A stretch of 45,506 nt of DNA from a virus. The stretch is taken from IMG/VR virus record IMGVR_UViG_3300017727_000023, positions 1-45,506 of that record, one strand, 5' to 3'. The notes beneath the pieces were generated by a model, which was not told where the DNA came from, did not search any database, and saw nothing but the letters and a program-made list of their open reading frames with translations. This document shows positions 27,201 through 35,549 of the stretch, one piece after another. Each line of letters opens with the position of its first letter. The stretch's first letter is position 1. The translations under genes and the position numbers were made by a program.

Positions 27201-27940
27201 GATGAACCTTGTGCGTTATCGAATAGTGTAGCGTCTACTGACGAACCTACTAGTGTTTCGGAAACTTGTAACCCAATTCTAAAACTGGGTGCACCTGAAT
27301 ATTTCTCAAGTGTTATTTGTTGTTTGTTGACCTTAACAAAAAACCCTCTAGTGAAAATAACACCTTCACCTATTTCTGCTAATGAAGAACGACCAATAGG
27401 GGTTTTATCAGAGGATAGTATTTGTAATTCGTTTGTATTAGCGGCTGAAACTGCATTACCATTTGCATCAATAGTAACTTCTTGCAAGTCTTCACCTGCC
27501 AAAAATGAACCTGAGTTTACTGAGTCTGTACCTGCTATGTAATATCTAACAATATAGGTTACAGGGTCATCTGTGCTTTCTGCGTATGATGTTACAACTT
27601 GTGCTACAACACCTGAAGTTTTACCCTGAAGGTACTTCGTATCAAAAGAAGTTCTGTAATTTTCGACACCTACAGTTCCTAAACTGTTTGGGTTTGTACT
27701 TGATACTTTAACGTATCTAACATCCATGTCACAGTTAGATTCAGCACCAGTGACAATGCTCCCTTCTTTGAACATGTGGTCACCAAATCTTTCAATTTGG
27801 TTTTGAAGGATAGATTGCGCCTGTGTTAACTCTCTAGCCTGTATCGGTCTACTAGGACGATACAGTACCTTATGGTACTTTTTATCTTCATCATAATCGT
27901 CATGATACGGCGATACGTTTAAGTCTACTTTTTCAGGCAT
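21275..27940 (-). CDS. Giant tail/baseplate structural protein with DUF4815-type N-terminus
   Basis: This is the largest protein here, at 2221 aa. The first ~150 residues (VNLSP-like start, YHKVLYRPSRPIQARELTQAQ, QNQIERFGDHMFKEGS) match the DUF4815 domain of marine myovirus tail proteins. The middle is long beta-rich virion sequence. At about 1549-1592 lies a proline-rich linker, followed by a WPFDFDFEFEF alternating stretch. Then comes a beta-sandwich-like region (DPLAQSFLVDKPGGMFMTEVDLYF, about 1610-1635), typical of phage host-contact proteins. It probably replaces T4 gp10-gp12-type peripheral baseplate and fiber parts. It is transcribed after gp8 and before the fiber cluster. Confidence 0.82.
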   Translation of the reverse strand: MPEKVDLNVSPYHDDYDEDKKYHKVLYRPSRPIQARELTQAQSILQNQIERFGDHMFKEGSIVTGAESNCDMDVRYVKVSSTNPNSLGTVGVENYRTSFDTKYLQGKTSGVVAQVVTSYAESTDDPVTYIVRYYIAGTDSVNSGSFLAGEDLQEVTIDANGNAVSAANTNELQILSSDKTPIGRSSLAEIGEGVIFTRGFFVKVNKQQITLEKYSGAPSFRIGLQVSETLVGSSVDATLFDNAQGSSNENAAGADRLKVELTLEKQLIDSVTDSNFIELMRVNKGRMELSIQRPEYNAFQSLMARRTFDTSGDFIVRQFLPNLKEHLDDGTNGGVYSTLNGGQENQFVVNVSAGKGYVKGYEVDKPVGSTIPIKKARNVANLSGASTSIRLGNYIKVTNSHGIPEFGNEAGTDAQAPYNVVKLFDGTMSSGAENSTGHIGYARIRNYDMATAGTSNSSEVWDDTTRFNAYLFDIKMFTKLKYSAHSGTAIIGDKVTGSVSGATGIIAYDDNSGALYVHDVIGVFSISDAISSQNGSFAMTIAQNTGENFRGTAGEIRTYNINRVRGISQTPKTTAREVFTANVYLDSDFTLTGQCSISTTNLTGFATKFTAELKEGDVIIDGAGAEKIIASITSDTAAVLTNSAASISNTKVTRRVARVFDQEQTAAIYAWPRDWVKTHTPDQVQVRRSQNVTISNTAITLTIGSAESFSTRTNDNYNFAVVEAQTSGSPTLANGDMIDVVNNLSGAPFTDTINGNNLEISGFQSADNGTILKVTYTVDINSPVNRDKSLKQSRCLSVVNSRATGGFYGTCYDDRDITLGVADCYKVRAIYEGNGTTSPKPPSATITETASPPVAFTSFEVIKGNTSDARAIIINYNGSSNKSYFYYITQQKFTEGEVVIGQSSTAVGEVSNVDAGATNITDRYYFDNGQRDGFYDHGRLVLKPGTPTPNAEILVVFDYFTATGNGDFFDVNSYSGIEYKDIPRYVPSKVDLGGLEPDGEFELADAVDFRPVLGQLIGTTTFSSSAPNPDSPVNISNTSSGIVSSPFAFINKSFEASVSGISSTGASAVDVPVPGSNMVGDISFYVGRIDKIFLHKDGGFQISQGTPSLTPMKPKGIDDAIELFELRIPPFTSDLKKVRLRSVDHRRFTMKDIGKISNRVANLERLTTLSLLERDTSTMQFQDADGFDRYKSGFVVDSFKGHNVGDVTHLDYNCSIDTKQGVLRPKNFQNFFDIELDTVNSLNYQKTGDLITLPYTSRSYVNQSKASRAINVNPYHVFAFIGTVKLDPATDIWQDQTQLPEVRINREGNFDALLAESGDLGTVWNAWQTTWTGEPTTVSTEVLSTSSGSWSGDPSQGGEWISGTEVSREITNTIETQSRTGIRTTVVEDFVEDRNDRVVSMSVIPWIRAQTIEIDATNLKPGSWHFVYFDSKDVNKYVRPYDTNYSQDGGTTASSGIKADGNGRVRAYFDLPNNGVERFATGQRDLKVTSSLYNESNPSSQGVAQFSAQGLLQSNQTEIISTRNGRTVQTATSSNRQITRRGEAMNAQNVNTDPTPFPLPEPPPAAPVVVPPAPPQPPEPLPAPPPPEPEIPNTLWPFDFDFEFEFIGEMFAWSDPLAQSFLVDKPGGMFMTEVDLYFKTKDESLPVSVEIRNMVNGYPGQIVYPFSEVSKNPADVNLSQDGSAVTTFTFASPVFLEENEEYCFVVLSNSDKYEAFISRMGETDLITGQTISGQPYAGSLFMSQNASTWTAEQTDDLKFNLKFARFDTSKTPVVKFNNKTLPVSTLQSNPIESYVGQNYVRVYSYGHGMYDNQSNAVVSGVTGEISGAVINIESAGNVATTGTLVDGTYADQATTTGGSGTGCTLDVTVSSGEISSLKISNPGFGYTSSDSLVMTNLGGTNQFTVDIDTVDQTIGGIPVSCINATYTAISNFDVDSYTVIPDLSSTDLKTGYVALQSTQSGGTEVIVQRNYYFDTIHTMIPSVQLKGTLLHTNIRTTAMKSPDGVGGTPYSKTNTAEFLTLNDNHFLDQPAIVASAINETNEMSSVKSFTCTLQLQSPRNNLSPIVDVSSIGALGIMNRLNRVDSSSDVPTGITFVDSTEPDGDNNAFVYCTRKVSLATPGTAVKVMLDAFRPANTSVKVLYKVLENDNSTPFDDIGWNYFNGTGLPDVAVSVDARNFKEYNYTVEGIAEFSAFAIKIVGQSNNTCDVPLISNLRAIALAT

Positions 27941-27971
27941 ATTATTATCTCTTTAAAATTTTATAAATCAA

Positions 27972-29450
27972 TTACATTTGAACAATAAGTTTGATATCTT
28001 CAATTTGGTCTGAAGCTCTAGATACCGCACCTCTGTTCTCAATGTAAATGATTTGACCCGAATGTGGTTGCACTTCGGGGTAATTACCGTCAACTGCACT
28101 TACCGTTCCTATGTTTGTTGTACCTAGGAATACTGTGTTTGTTCCACTCGTTGCAAAGTCTACATACTCACCCTTTGAATTTTCTTGTGGGAGATGATAG
28201 ATAAATTTGTTAGTGGTATCGATTGATACAATCTGACTTTTCGCTACACCAGTACCATCAGCGTTTGCACTCATAATACTATCGTCTTTTGCAAGACCTG
28301 ATACTGAAGATAGTGTCATTTTATGAAGAGCACTTAAAGTAGTATCTGTAGAAACTGTCGTTGTATCATCTTGGAATGGGTCTTGTATCAGACCAATTCT
28401 TCTAAAATCATTGTCCACTGGGAAGTCACCACTTCCTTCTGCGAACTCAAGTCTTGAGTTTACGATAACATAGATACCACCTAGTTCTTCAACTGGGTTA
28501 GCACCGTGTCCATATATTGGTGAAATGATTGGTTTTACAACTGCGTTAGTTGAAGGTGTTCCAATACCTGAAATATCATTGATATTTATTGTAGCTTTTC
28601 TGTATCCAGTTCCTTCATCCGAACCAATGTTATTGACGTAACAGTGTGTTACTGCACCACCAGCTACTACAACTGATACTACTGCACCTTGTCCGTCACC
28701 TTTTACTGCAACGTTATTGTAAGTGCCGTTTGTATATCCAGCACCACCATTACTAACGTGTACATGGTGAATACCACCGTCAATTGCACCAACTTCTACG
28801 TCATACTGTACAGAACCATCATCTGTTCCAGCAGAACCGAATCCACCTAGGTCACCGTCAACTTCAGTTTGTGCACCTAGTGTCTTTACAGGGATAAAAT
28901 CGTTTGTTACAAACTTAATAGTTTCTGAAGCAGAAACTGAGTACATGTATTTCCAAATGTAACCTCGTCCTGAAGCGGCAGCTGCATCGGCGGTTACGAA
29001 TGGATTTGTACTTGTTCCAGCAGGTTTAACTGTAGAAGCAACGGCATCACCATTACTTGCTCTACCAGTTCTCAAACACTTATATACGTGATACTCATCT
29101 GTGATAACAAAGTATCTTGCATCGTACAAGTTGTTTGCACCTGAAGCGGGAGCAGTATTTGTTGCACTATAATCATGTGCATATTCGTCATACGTTGTTC
29201 CTGTTGCCCAATCTCGTCTTACTAGACAGTGCGAAACATCAGCAGAACCGATTTTCTTCATAGCAATCATATCTTTGTATGCGTCTATTGTTTCACCGAC
29301 TGAGTTTGCGGGGGTTGGGGTTGTATCGGAAGCGTCCCATGCTTGAGGTCTTCCTATGAAAAGGAAAGTAGATGATGCTGATTCACCAAAATCTTCCTTA
29401 AACTGTCTCGCATTGTGGATGCGAAACTTTTCTGTAATAATTGCTGCCAT
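27972..29450 (-). CDS. 8: Baseplate wedge protein gp8
   Basis: The 492-aa protein aligns by eye with T4 gp8 (334 aa) at several points. These are the 'ITEKFRIHNARQF' start, 'RRDWATGTTYDEY' against T4 'RRDWGDTRYPDPY', GRGYIWKYMYSV against GDGYVWEYLFEI, and FRRIGLIQDPF against FRQISIITNPL. The final HSGQIIYIENRG...ASDQIEDI matches T4 HSGEMIYMENRP...AMDQTEEI. The extra ~150 residues are an insertion of Gly/Val-rich strands in the second half. Gp8 is a dimeric wedge component linking gp6, gp7 and gp10. It lies downstream of two tandem late promoter boxes. Confidence 0.9.
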   Translation of the reverse strand: MAAIITEKFRIHNARQFKEDFGESASSTFLFIGRPQAWDASDTTPTPANSVGETIDAYKDMIAMKKIGSADVSHCLVRRDWATGTTYDEYAHDYSATNTAPASGANNLYDARYFVITDEYHVYKCLRTGRASNGDAVASTVKPAGTSTNPFVTADAAAASGRGYIWKYMYSVSASETIKFVTNDFIPVKTLGAQTEVDGDLGGFGSAGTDDGSVQYDVEVGAIDGGIHHVHVSNGGAGYTNGTYNNVAVKGDGQGAVVSVVVAGGAVTHCYVNNIGSDEGTGYRKATININDISGIGTPSTNAVVKPIISPIYGHGANPVEELGGIYVIVNSRLEFAEGSGDFPVDNDFRRIGLIQDPFQDDTTTVSTDTTLSALHKMTLSSVSGLAKDDSIMSANADGTGVAKSQIVSIDTTNKFIYHLPQENSKGEYVDFATSGTNTVFLGTTNIGTVSAVDGNYPEVQPHSGQIIYIENRGAVSRASDQIEDIKLIVQM

Positions 29451-29476
29451 TTGATTTTATCTCCTAAGATATAATA

Positions 29477-29496
29477 TATTTATACTTCTATTTATA
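29477..29496 (-). promoter_or_regulatory. Two tandem late promoter boxes before gp8
   Basis: Exact TATAAATA boxes lie at 29477-29484 and 29489-29496 on the minus strand, one box and four bases apart. They predict leaders of about 21 and 33 nt before the gp8 ATG. The proximal side carries a ribosome site (CTTAGGAGATAA) before the ATG. Confidence 0.65.
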
Positions 29497-29513
29497 ACAA
29501 CTTAGTGTTATAA
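29492..29513 (-). terminator. Hairpin after the 1196-aa gene, overlapping the promoter
   Basis: TTATAACA (29492-29499) and TGTTATAA (29506-29513) form a perfect 8-bp stem around a 6-nt loop, starting just after the stop at 29518. There is no U-run, and the 3' arm runs into the TATAAATA box. It may be a weak terminator or a processing site rather than an intrinsic terminator. Confidence 0.35.
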
Positions 29514-29517
29514 TTAT

Positions 29518-32500
29518 TTAATTTGTGCCTGATTTGACGTATGCGGAGTAAGTTATGTTTGTTCTATGTCTCGCATGGTCACTGAATTTAGGAATGAAAG
29601 TATTTGGGAACATATTTTCCATGTCCTGTACTCTTAGTCCTTCGGGTTTTGATACCTCACTCATCACAGCACCTGTACCATCTTCTAAAATGATGTCATC
29701 ATTAACATCAGCTGCAGTATCAAGTTTTAAGTAGTATGCAATGTCATACACTCGTTGACCACTGATTATATTTAGGTCATTAAATGTACTTCCAAAAGAA
29801 ATGAATGATGCTACGTCAGCATTCTCACTGACACCTTCAACAACTAGTCTATCATTGTCTTCAAAAATAATAGAACACCCATCTTCTGTTTGCATGTATC
29901 GTTCTAGTAAATCCTCACGTGTTCTTTCTGTTACAAAGTGGTCTACCTCTTCAATGGTTGTTGCACTTTCTAGACGCAACTGAGTTCCATCTTCCATAAC
30001 TAGATTCGGCCCAAACACACCTTTTACGTTAGCATCTTTATCGGGTTCTGCTCGTAGTTTACAAACTACATCTTCTAATATTATTGTTGTATTATCTTCT
30101 AGAACAAGAGTTTCTTCATGATGTGGGTCGATTGGAAGTGGTTTACCGAATCGTGCGGGTCTTCTTTCTGGCCCACCGTTCACGTTTGTTTCTAAAACAA
30201 AGTAAGGATTGAAGGTTCCGTCTTTACTTTCTAGAGATACAGTTGTTGGAATACCACCAGCTGCCCACATACCAACTTGACTAGATGCCATGTTCTTAGA
30301 TACAATCTTAAGAATGTTGACATGTCTACTTCTCATTTCCGAGTCGTTGACTTCTGTTCCCTTACCAGTTTCCACTCCATTAACTTTTGCGTATGCTGGA
30401 ATAGCACCACCCGTTACAGGATTGGTGTTTACGCCTGGGATAGACTCATTCACCAATGCAATCATTGGTGCGTATGCTAGGTCATCCTGTTCATTAGCAA
30501 GAGTGTAAATTTCAACTTCAAGTCTTTGTGCTGTTCTTGTTGCTAATTGAGGACTTACTACTGCAGTATCATCACCACCAGCATTGATAACAATCGTAGG
30601 TCTAAATCTTACATGGTCTTCATCGGGTATACCCATAGCAACATTATTTGTTACCGCAACTTCACCAAAGAAAATATGTCCCGCTGGGTGGACTAAGTCC
30701 TTGACAATTGAACGGAATTTGTTTATACTTTCACCAATTCTAACCACATAGGAATGTGATTGATAGAACTTCGAGTCTGTAATTGCCATACCTGAAGCAC
30801 TTAGAGCACCGATATCGCTTGTTGTTCCCTTATCAATAAATCCTTCACCAGCTAATGTACCTCTACCCGTGAAAGGATTGAATGCATGAATTTTAAATGT
30901 TCCACCATTTGGATAAGTCACGATTTCATTTTCTAAGAATAACGAATCCATGTCACGAACTTTCAATAACTGTGTGTTAGTGTTAAAGTCGTCTACTAGA
31001 GCAGTTGTACCCGAAACCGAACCTGTTACCACTGTATCTTTAGATAGAGTTATGTTTGGTGCTGATATCAACATAGGGAATGTTGAAGAATCTGCTATAG
31101 CAGCATCACTTGTAAGTGAATGTCCCTGTGCCTTTAAATTAATTGTTCCAACTCTACCGATAGATGTTGAGAAGGCAAATATTTTAGCACCTGCTCCTGA
31201 AGAAACATTTTGTTCAACGATTGAGGATACAGTTCCTGAACCACCACCTGTTATTTCATTACCTACTACAAAAGTCCCCGTATCTGTAGGTCTTCTGTAT
31301 ACTTCTAGTCTACCCTTTTCCTTATTAACTAAGGCGATTACAGCTGTTGAACCGTTCTGAGCTGTAATAGATTCCCCTGCTGTAAATCCATCTAGGGATT
31401 TTGGGTAGATATATCCGCCTGGCCCACACAGTGGTAGACTTGCATATCCTGTACCCTTGTTAATAAGATTAACTCTTCTGATATTTGAGTTAGTAGTCTC
31501 TAAGTTCATAACGTCACCATTCTCTTGTAGAATTCTCATATACTCAGTACAGATTTCTACTTGGTCGTTTGCACTTAGTCCTGAATTAAAAGTTAACACA
31601 CTTCCTTGTGTGCTAAATCCTGTTGTTTGTTCTACGTCATTGACAAATACATGTCTGTTGTGGTCTTCGTAAATTACTTGTTCACCATAATTATCGTAAC
31701 CACTGAAAACTGTTTGTCCTGCTGTTGCAGTGAATTGATAGTATCCGTGTCTTGTTCCTGCTTCTTGAAAAAGTTCATCACCAGCAGAAGCTATTTCACC
31801 AAGTGCACCATCGCCAGATGTTCCACGATTATCAAAGATGACTAAATCCCCACCTTCGTATCCTGAACCGCCAACTTCGATGTAGACAGCATCTATTGAA
31901 CCCGTTTGAATTCCTTCTACTACTGAGGTAGCAAGTCCTACGTTGGTGTCATCTTTTGCACCGACAAAATGAATCTTATCATTAACTGAGTACAAGGAAC
32001 CACTTGAAGCCGTTGAATCTTCAAGAAGTACACCACCACCATCCTCTAATAGGGTATCGCCATCTTCGTGACTTAAATATATTGAAGAACCGTTTGTATT
32101 GAATCCTTGGATAATACCCGATACTGTTCCCGATTTCTTTTCTTTAGTATCTCTATCCATCAGTTCAATCTCAGAACCGTTTTGGAATTCTTTACTTGCA
32201 GTATTTGTTATGTCGAGAGAATAGAGTGTATTTGAGCCAGGTTCGGGGTAAACTAAATTTACAATACCCTGAGCATATATAACACGCCCTGAAGTATATT
32301 CAGTAATAGTATCTGTTGGTTGAGGTGCGTCTCTTTCAAGCGGAACATTAACCACCATTCTTCTTGATGAACCATAAGAAGATTCACTAGACTTAATGGT
32401 GTTATCGTATGGGTACTTAACCTCTGCTTCCTGCCCGTATAGAAGTCTTAAAAGGAATTTTAATGATTCAGGCGAACCTTTCTTTTGGTAAAGGTCTCTG

Positions 32501-33108
32501 ATATGTTTTATTGTACTTCTCTTGTTAGAGTTTAAACTACTATCAAGAGAGGGCATGAAATCTTTTTGGAAGTATGTTAAAAACTCTTCCGTTGTTGTAT
32601 CGACATCGGAGTATTCTAAAAGTTTGTTGTTAGCACGAATTGAAGACTCTTTGTAATTAGAAACGATACCTCTCTGTTTACTTGTTCTTCCTTCTACAAC
32701 TTCATTTGGTTTAAAACCGTATCCTGAAATAGTCTTAACAAACAATCTGTTTGAATTAATGACTTTAACTTCTGCGACAGTTTTTGAATCCAAACCAACG
32801 ATATACTCACCCACTCCGAATGGGTCAGAATCGATGTTAAAATTATCTGCTGTTCGTTCCAGTAATATTTTATTGGCATCTTGAGATGATGGGGAAACGG
32901 TAGCGGTTTCATATATAAATCCACCACTACCATCTTCCGCACCAAGGCAATCATGTGCCTCTTGAGATTTTAGAACTACTGTTTCATGTTCTAGAAACTC
33001 AAAATAAGCTTTTAGGAAAGCGACAAATTCTGGCGACTCTGCCGTAACAAAGTCGGGGACTAGACTATTAAGTCTAGGAATTAATTTGTCAACGTTCCCA
33101 ATACTCAT
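29518..33108 (-). CDS. Large baseplate/tail structural protein (possibly VrlC-like)
   Basis: This 1196-aa protein begins with a helical domain (MSIGNVDKLIPRLNSLVPDFV, SPEFVAFLKAYFEFLEHE). It continues with 'FMPSLDSSLNSNKRSTIKHIRDLYQKKGSPESLKFLLRLLYGQEAEV' around 190-236, a hallmark of large baseplate proteins of marine T4-like phages. The remainder is beta-rich with several acidic LEDG(T)-type repeats, for example LVLEDNTTIILED, VMEDGTQLRLE and DIILEDGTG near the C-terminus. Marine phage relatives are sometimes called VrlC; that name is a guess from memory. It stands between a small fiber-like gene and gp8, where T4 would have wedge gp7. A wedge or tail-tip role is inferred. Confidence 0.75.
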   Translation of the reverse strand: MSIGNVDKLIPRLNSLVPDFVTAESPEFVAFLKAYFEFLEHETVVLKSQEAHDCLGAEDGSGGFIYETATVSPSSQDANKILLERTADNFNIDSDPFGVGEYIVGLDSKTVAEVKVINSNRLFVKTISGYGFKPNEVVEGRTSKQRGIVSNYKESSIRANNKLLEYSDVDTTTEEFLTYFQKDFMPSLDSSLNSNKRSTIKHIRDLYQKKGSPESLKFLLRLLYGQEAEVKYPYDNTIKSSESSYGSSRRMVVNVPLERDAPQPTDTITEYTSGRVIYAQGIVNLVYPEPGSNTLYSLDITNTASKEFQNGSEIELMDRDTKEKKSGTVSGIIQGFNTNGSSIYLSHEDGDTLLEDGGGVLLEDSTASSGSLYSVNDKIHFVGAKDDTNVGLATSVVEGIQTGSIDAVYIEVGGSGYEGGDLVIFDNRGTSGDGALGEIASAGDELFQEAGTRHGYYQFTATAGQTVFSGYDNYGEQVIYEDHNRHVFVNDVEQTTGFSTQGSVLTFNSGLSANDQVEICTEYMRILQENGDVMNLETTNSNIRRVNLINKGTGYASLPLCGPGGYIYPKSLDGFTAGESITAQNGSTAVIALVNKEKGRLEVYRRPTDTGTFVVGNEITGGGSGTVSSIVEQNVSSGAGAKIFAFSTSIGRVGTINLKAQGHSLTSDAAIADSSTFPMLISAPNITLSKDTVVTGSVSGTTALVDDFNTNTQLLKVRDMDSLFLENEIVTYPNGGTFKIHAFNPFTGRGTLAGEGFIDKGTTSDIGALSASGMAITDSKFYQSHSYVVRIGESINKFRSIVKDLVHPAGHIFFGEVAVTNNVAMGIPDEDHVRFRPTIVINAGGDDTAVVSPQLATRTAQRLEVEIYTLANEQDDLAYAPMIALVNESIPGVNTNPVTGGAIPAYAKVNGVETGKGTEVNDSEMRSRHVNILKIVSKNMASSQVGMWAAGGIPTTVSLESKDGTFNPYFVLETNVNGGPERRPARFGKPLPIDPHHEETLVLEDNTTIILEDVVCKLRAEPDKDANVKGVFGPNLVMEDGTQLRLESATTIEEVDHFVTERTREDLLERYMQTEDGCSIIFEDNDRLVVEGVSENADVASFISFGSTFNDLNIISGQRVYDIAYYLKLDTAADVNDDIILEDGTGAVMSEVSKPEGLRVQDMENMFPNTFIPKFSDHARHRTNITYSAYVKSGTN

Positions 33109-33109
33109 A

Positions 33110-33589
33110 TTAAGACAATGTTACCGTACTTTCAAAGTTCGCTAAAACATACCACTTAGAACCATCCCAAATCAAAATAACCGCATCACCCTGTGTTGAT
33201 TGGGAAATTTGATTAGATGAAGATGTACCACTACCAAAATTTGTTACAGTAATGTTGGCTACATGTGAACTAGCTGGTTCAGTCTTTTGATAAATCAATT
33301 TCAACTGACCAACGTCAACACCGTTGTCCAACGTAAATGCAACGTTACCTGAAGCACCTGATAGGTCGATTGCAGTTGCAAAAGAACTAGCAAGGTTACT
33401 TGCAGTTGCCGTTAAGGTTGTGATATCATCTACCGCTAAATGCGTAGGGATATTTTCAAAAAGTTGAGCAATTGTCATCTTTTTGTTGACGGGTGTTCCG
33501 CCTGGGTTATCAACGATGTGAAGTAAATCATCACCCCCGATGTCTGCGTCTGCTACTGCAGTTAACGCTGATATTTTCTTATCTGCCAT
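33110..33589 (-). CDS. Small fiber-like virion protein
   Basis: The 159-aa protein starts MADKKISALTAVADADIGGDDLLHIVDN, a common N-terminal module of marine phage fiber and appendage proteins (GDDLLHIVD...GTPVNKKMTIAQL). The second half is Thr/Ser/Gly-rich strands and ends in GDAVILIWDGSKWYVLANF, typical of the end of small tail decoration proteins. A strong AGGAGA site precedes the ATG. The gene after it begins one base past its stop. It lies just downstream of gp6 after a 72-nt gap that shows no box or hairpin I could recognise. Confidence 0.72.
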   Translation of the reverse strand: MADKKISALTAVADADIGGDDLLHIVDNPGGTPVNKKMTIAQLFENIPTHLAVDDITTLTATASNLASSFATAIDLSGASGNVAFTLDNGVDVGQLKLIYQKTEPASSHVANITVTNFGSGTSSSNQISQSTQGDAVILIWDGSKWYVLANFESTVTLS

Positions 33590-33661
33590 TTGAATTTTCT
33601 CCTATTATTATCCAATTGAATGGTAAACTACTCATGGGATTCATGACCGCTTTATCCATAG

Positions 33662-35539
33662 TTAGTAAGATGAGGTTGATGCGGGAATAAATCCTACACC
33701 AGCACTCGATTCACCGCTTGCAACGGTGTCCAATTCACTTGTGACCTTGATATCATCAGAAGAAATATCGATTAACGAACCTCGTTTAGCAATAACATCA
33801 TTTGAATTAGGTATTAAAGTGAAATCAATCGTATTATCTGAATTAACCGTTGAGGTTATAATCAGAGAATTGACTGATATTTTACCAGTGCCATAATCGA
33901 CAGACCCAGCTTCATTATCTTGATAGATTCTTGTAGAACCTGATAAGAGAAATCTTCGGAGTTTGCCAGTACCATCATCATCAAAATACATGATGTTGGT
34001 ATCATCGCCACTAATGTAAAATCCTGTTGTGTTTGTAATACCACCAGCAGATGCGTTGTATCCGCTCGATGGATTATACAAAGGGTTACCAAAGTCTACT
34101 GTTAGTCCAGCATTTTGACCTAGTAACAAAACTTTCTTTTTGAGTTTTAAACGTATGTTAGAGATATTAGATAAAATCGAACTATCAGTCTCATCAATCC
34201 GATTCAATAGATTTGAGTGTCTAAAAATACTATCAAAGTTGTTTAGATTATCTCTATCGTATTCTACGATTGTGTTCTTAACCATGGTCTCTAACTCGCC
34301 ACTTGTTAAATCTGTTGATTTTTCGTTGTACTGAAATATGGTAGTGACCATAATCTTGATGATTTCGGGGTCTACTATTTCGGGTCTAACTGTAATAACG
34401 TTAAGTTTATTTAGGTTGTTTTTAACCAATTCTTTTTCTACGTCAGACAGATAGTCACTGTTTAAAGGTTTGATAGCAACAAATACTTTACCGTATACAG
34501 GTGGGTCATTATCTTCACCACCCCATACTGCAACTGCATCTGCATTCGGGTAATACTCACTGACCTTTGCTTTATAGTCATTCAGTGTTACCAGTCTGTT
34601 TTGTGAAGAGTAGAACTTTGTTGCTTTAAATTTAATTGATTCCACAGACTCTTTTTCTGCACCACCAGCTGCGGGTGAAGTAGTTGTAATGACTGCATCT
34701 GAAAACCCGTTAATTGTATCTAAGAGTGAAAACTTGGATGCACCGTTAGCATGTATTGTATTTACAATAGTATATTGGACAGTTATAATATCACCATCCC
34801 TAAGTTCCTCACCGATACTTCCATCACCAAAATAGAGTTCGGTAAATCCGTCTTCGTTTTCTTGCGTGAAGTACACCTTACTGGTGGATAGGACATTTGA
34901 AATATCACTTGCAAGTGCGTGTGCAGTTGATACCCCGCCAGAGTTAACTGAAACGGTCATTGATTGTCTATCAATTCTTGCTTGACTTAATACAAACTTA
35001 GGATTAGGTTCCTGTCTATCGTAAACAAATACGTCACTCGCATTCAGTCCCTGTTTCAATTGTACATTAGTGTATGAAAAACTCTTACCATTTGGTTGAG
35101 GTGTTACACCCGCATAACATACAAAGGTATAACTTTTACCGTCATATACTGTGTTGAATCTTGTCCCTGCTGGGATTGTCATTTCATTTGCACTTGGATA
35201 TGTGCCATCGGGGTTTCTTACATTATTTACTGTAATATCACAAATTGCTGTAGCAGCTGATTCTGAAGCAGGGATAAAACCTAAATCTTTTGCACGTGAT
35301 ACCACGTTCTTTCTAATTTGTGCAGAATCCAAAAACAATTCTGAAGCTGCAATGTTTGTATTTACTGCGCCAATGTGCGATGAATATGCGAGTAAATCTA
35401 CCAACATCGAAAGTGTCGAACCCTCAAAGTTATAATCTTTTAGACTATCCTGTCCTTTTAAGTAACTTTTTAAATTTTGGCTTATGTCCTCAAAATCTAA
35501 ATCAGTTACGTTTAGGGATGAACTTTTTACTGTTGACAT
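33662..35539 (-). CDS. 6: Baseplate wedge protein gp6
   Basis: This 625-aa protein is close in length to T4 gp6 (660 aa) and lies next to gp25, as in many T4-like phages. The start SSSLNVTDLDFEDISQNLKSYLKGQ, followed by YNFEGSTLSMLVDLLAYSSHI and ELFLDSAQIRKNVVSRAKDLGF, is the classic gp6/J-like start region. The 'GDGSIGEELRDGDIITVQYTI' and 'AVWGGEDNDPPVYGKVFVAIKP' segments are also typical. Gp6 forms the inner dodecameric ring of wedges. The C-terminal 150 residues carry a beta-rich tail. A GAGGAAACC ribosome site precedes the ATG. Confidence 0.95.
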   Translation of the reverse strand: MSTVKSSSLNVTDLDFEDISQNLKSYLKGQDSLKDYNFEGSTLSMLVDLLAYSSHIGAVNTNIAASELFLDSAQIRKNVVSRAKDLGFIPASESAATAICDITVNNVRNPDGTYPSANEMTIPAGTRFNTVYDGKSYTFVCYAGVTPQPNGKSFSYTNVQLKQGLNASDVFVYDRQEPNPKFVLSQARIDRQSMTVSVNSGGVSTAHALASDISNVLSTSKVYFTQENEDGFTELYFGDGSIGEELRDGDIITVQYTIVNTIHANGASKFSLLDTINGFSDAVITTTSPAAGGAEKESVESIKFKATKFYSSQNRLVTLNDYKAKVSEYYPNADAVAVWGGEDNDPPVYGKVFVAIKPLNSDYLSDVEKELVKNNLNKLNVITVRPEIVDPEIIKIMVTTIFQYNEKSTDLTSGELETMVKNTIVEYDRDNLNNFDSIFRHSNLLNRIDETDSSILSNISNIRLKLKKKVLLLGQNAGLTVDFGNPLYNPSSGYNASAGGITNTTGFYISGDDTNIMYFDDDGTGKLRRFLLSGSTRIYQDNEAGSVDYGTGKISVNSLIITSTVNSDNTIDFTLIPNSNDVIAKRGSLIDISSDDIKVTSELDTVASGESSAGVGFIPASTSSY

Positions 35540-35549
35540 TTGGTTTCCT

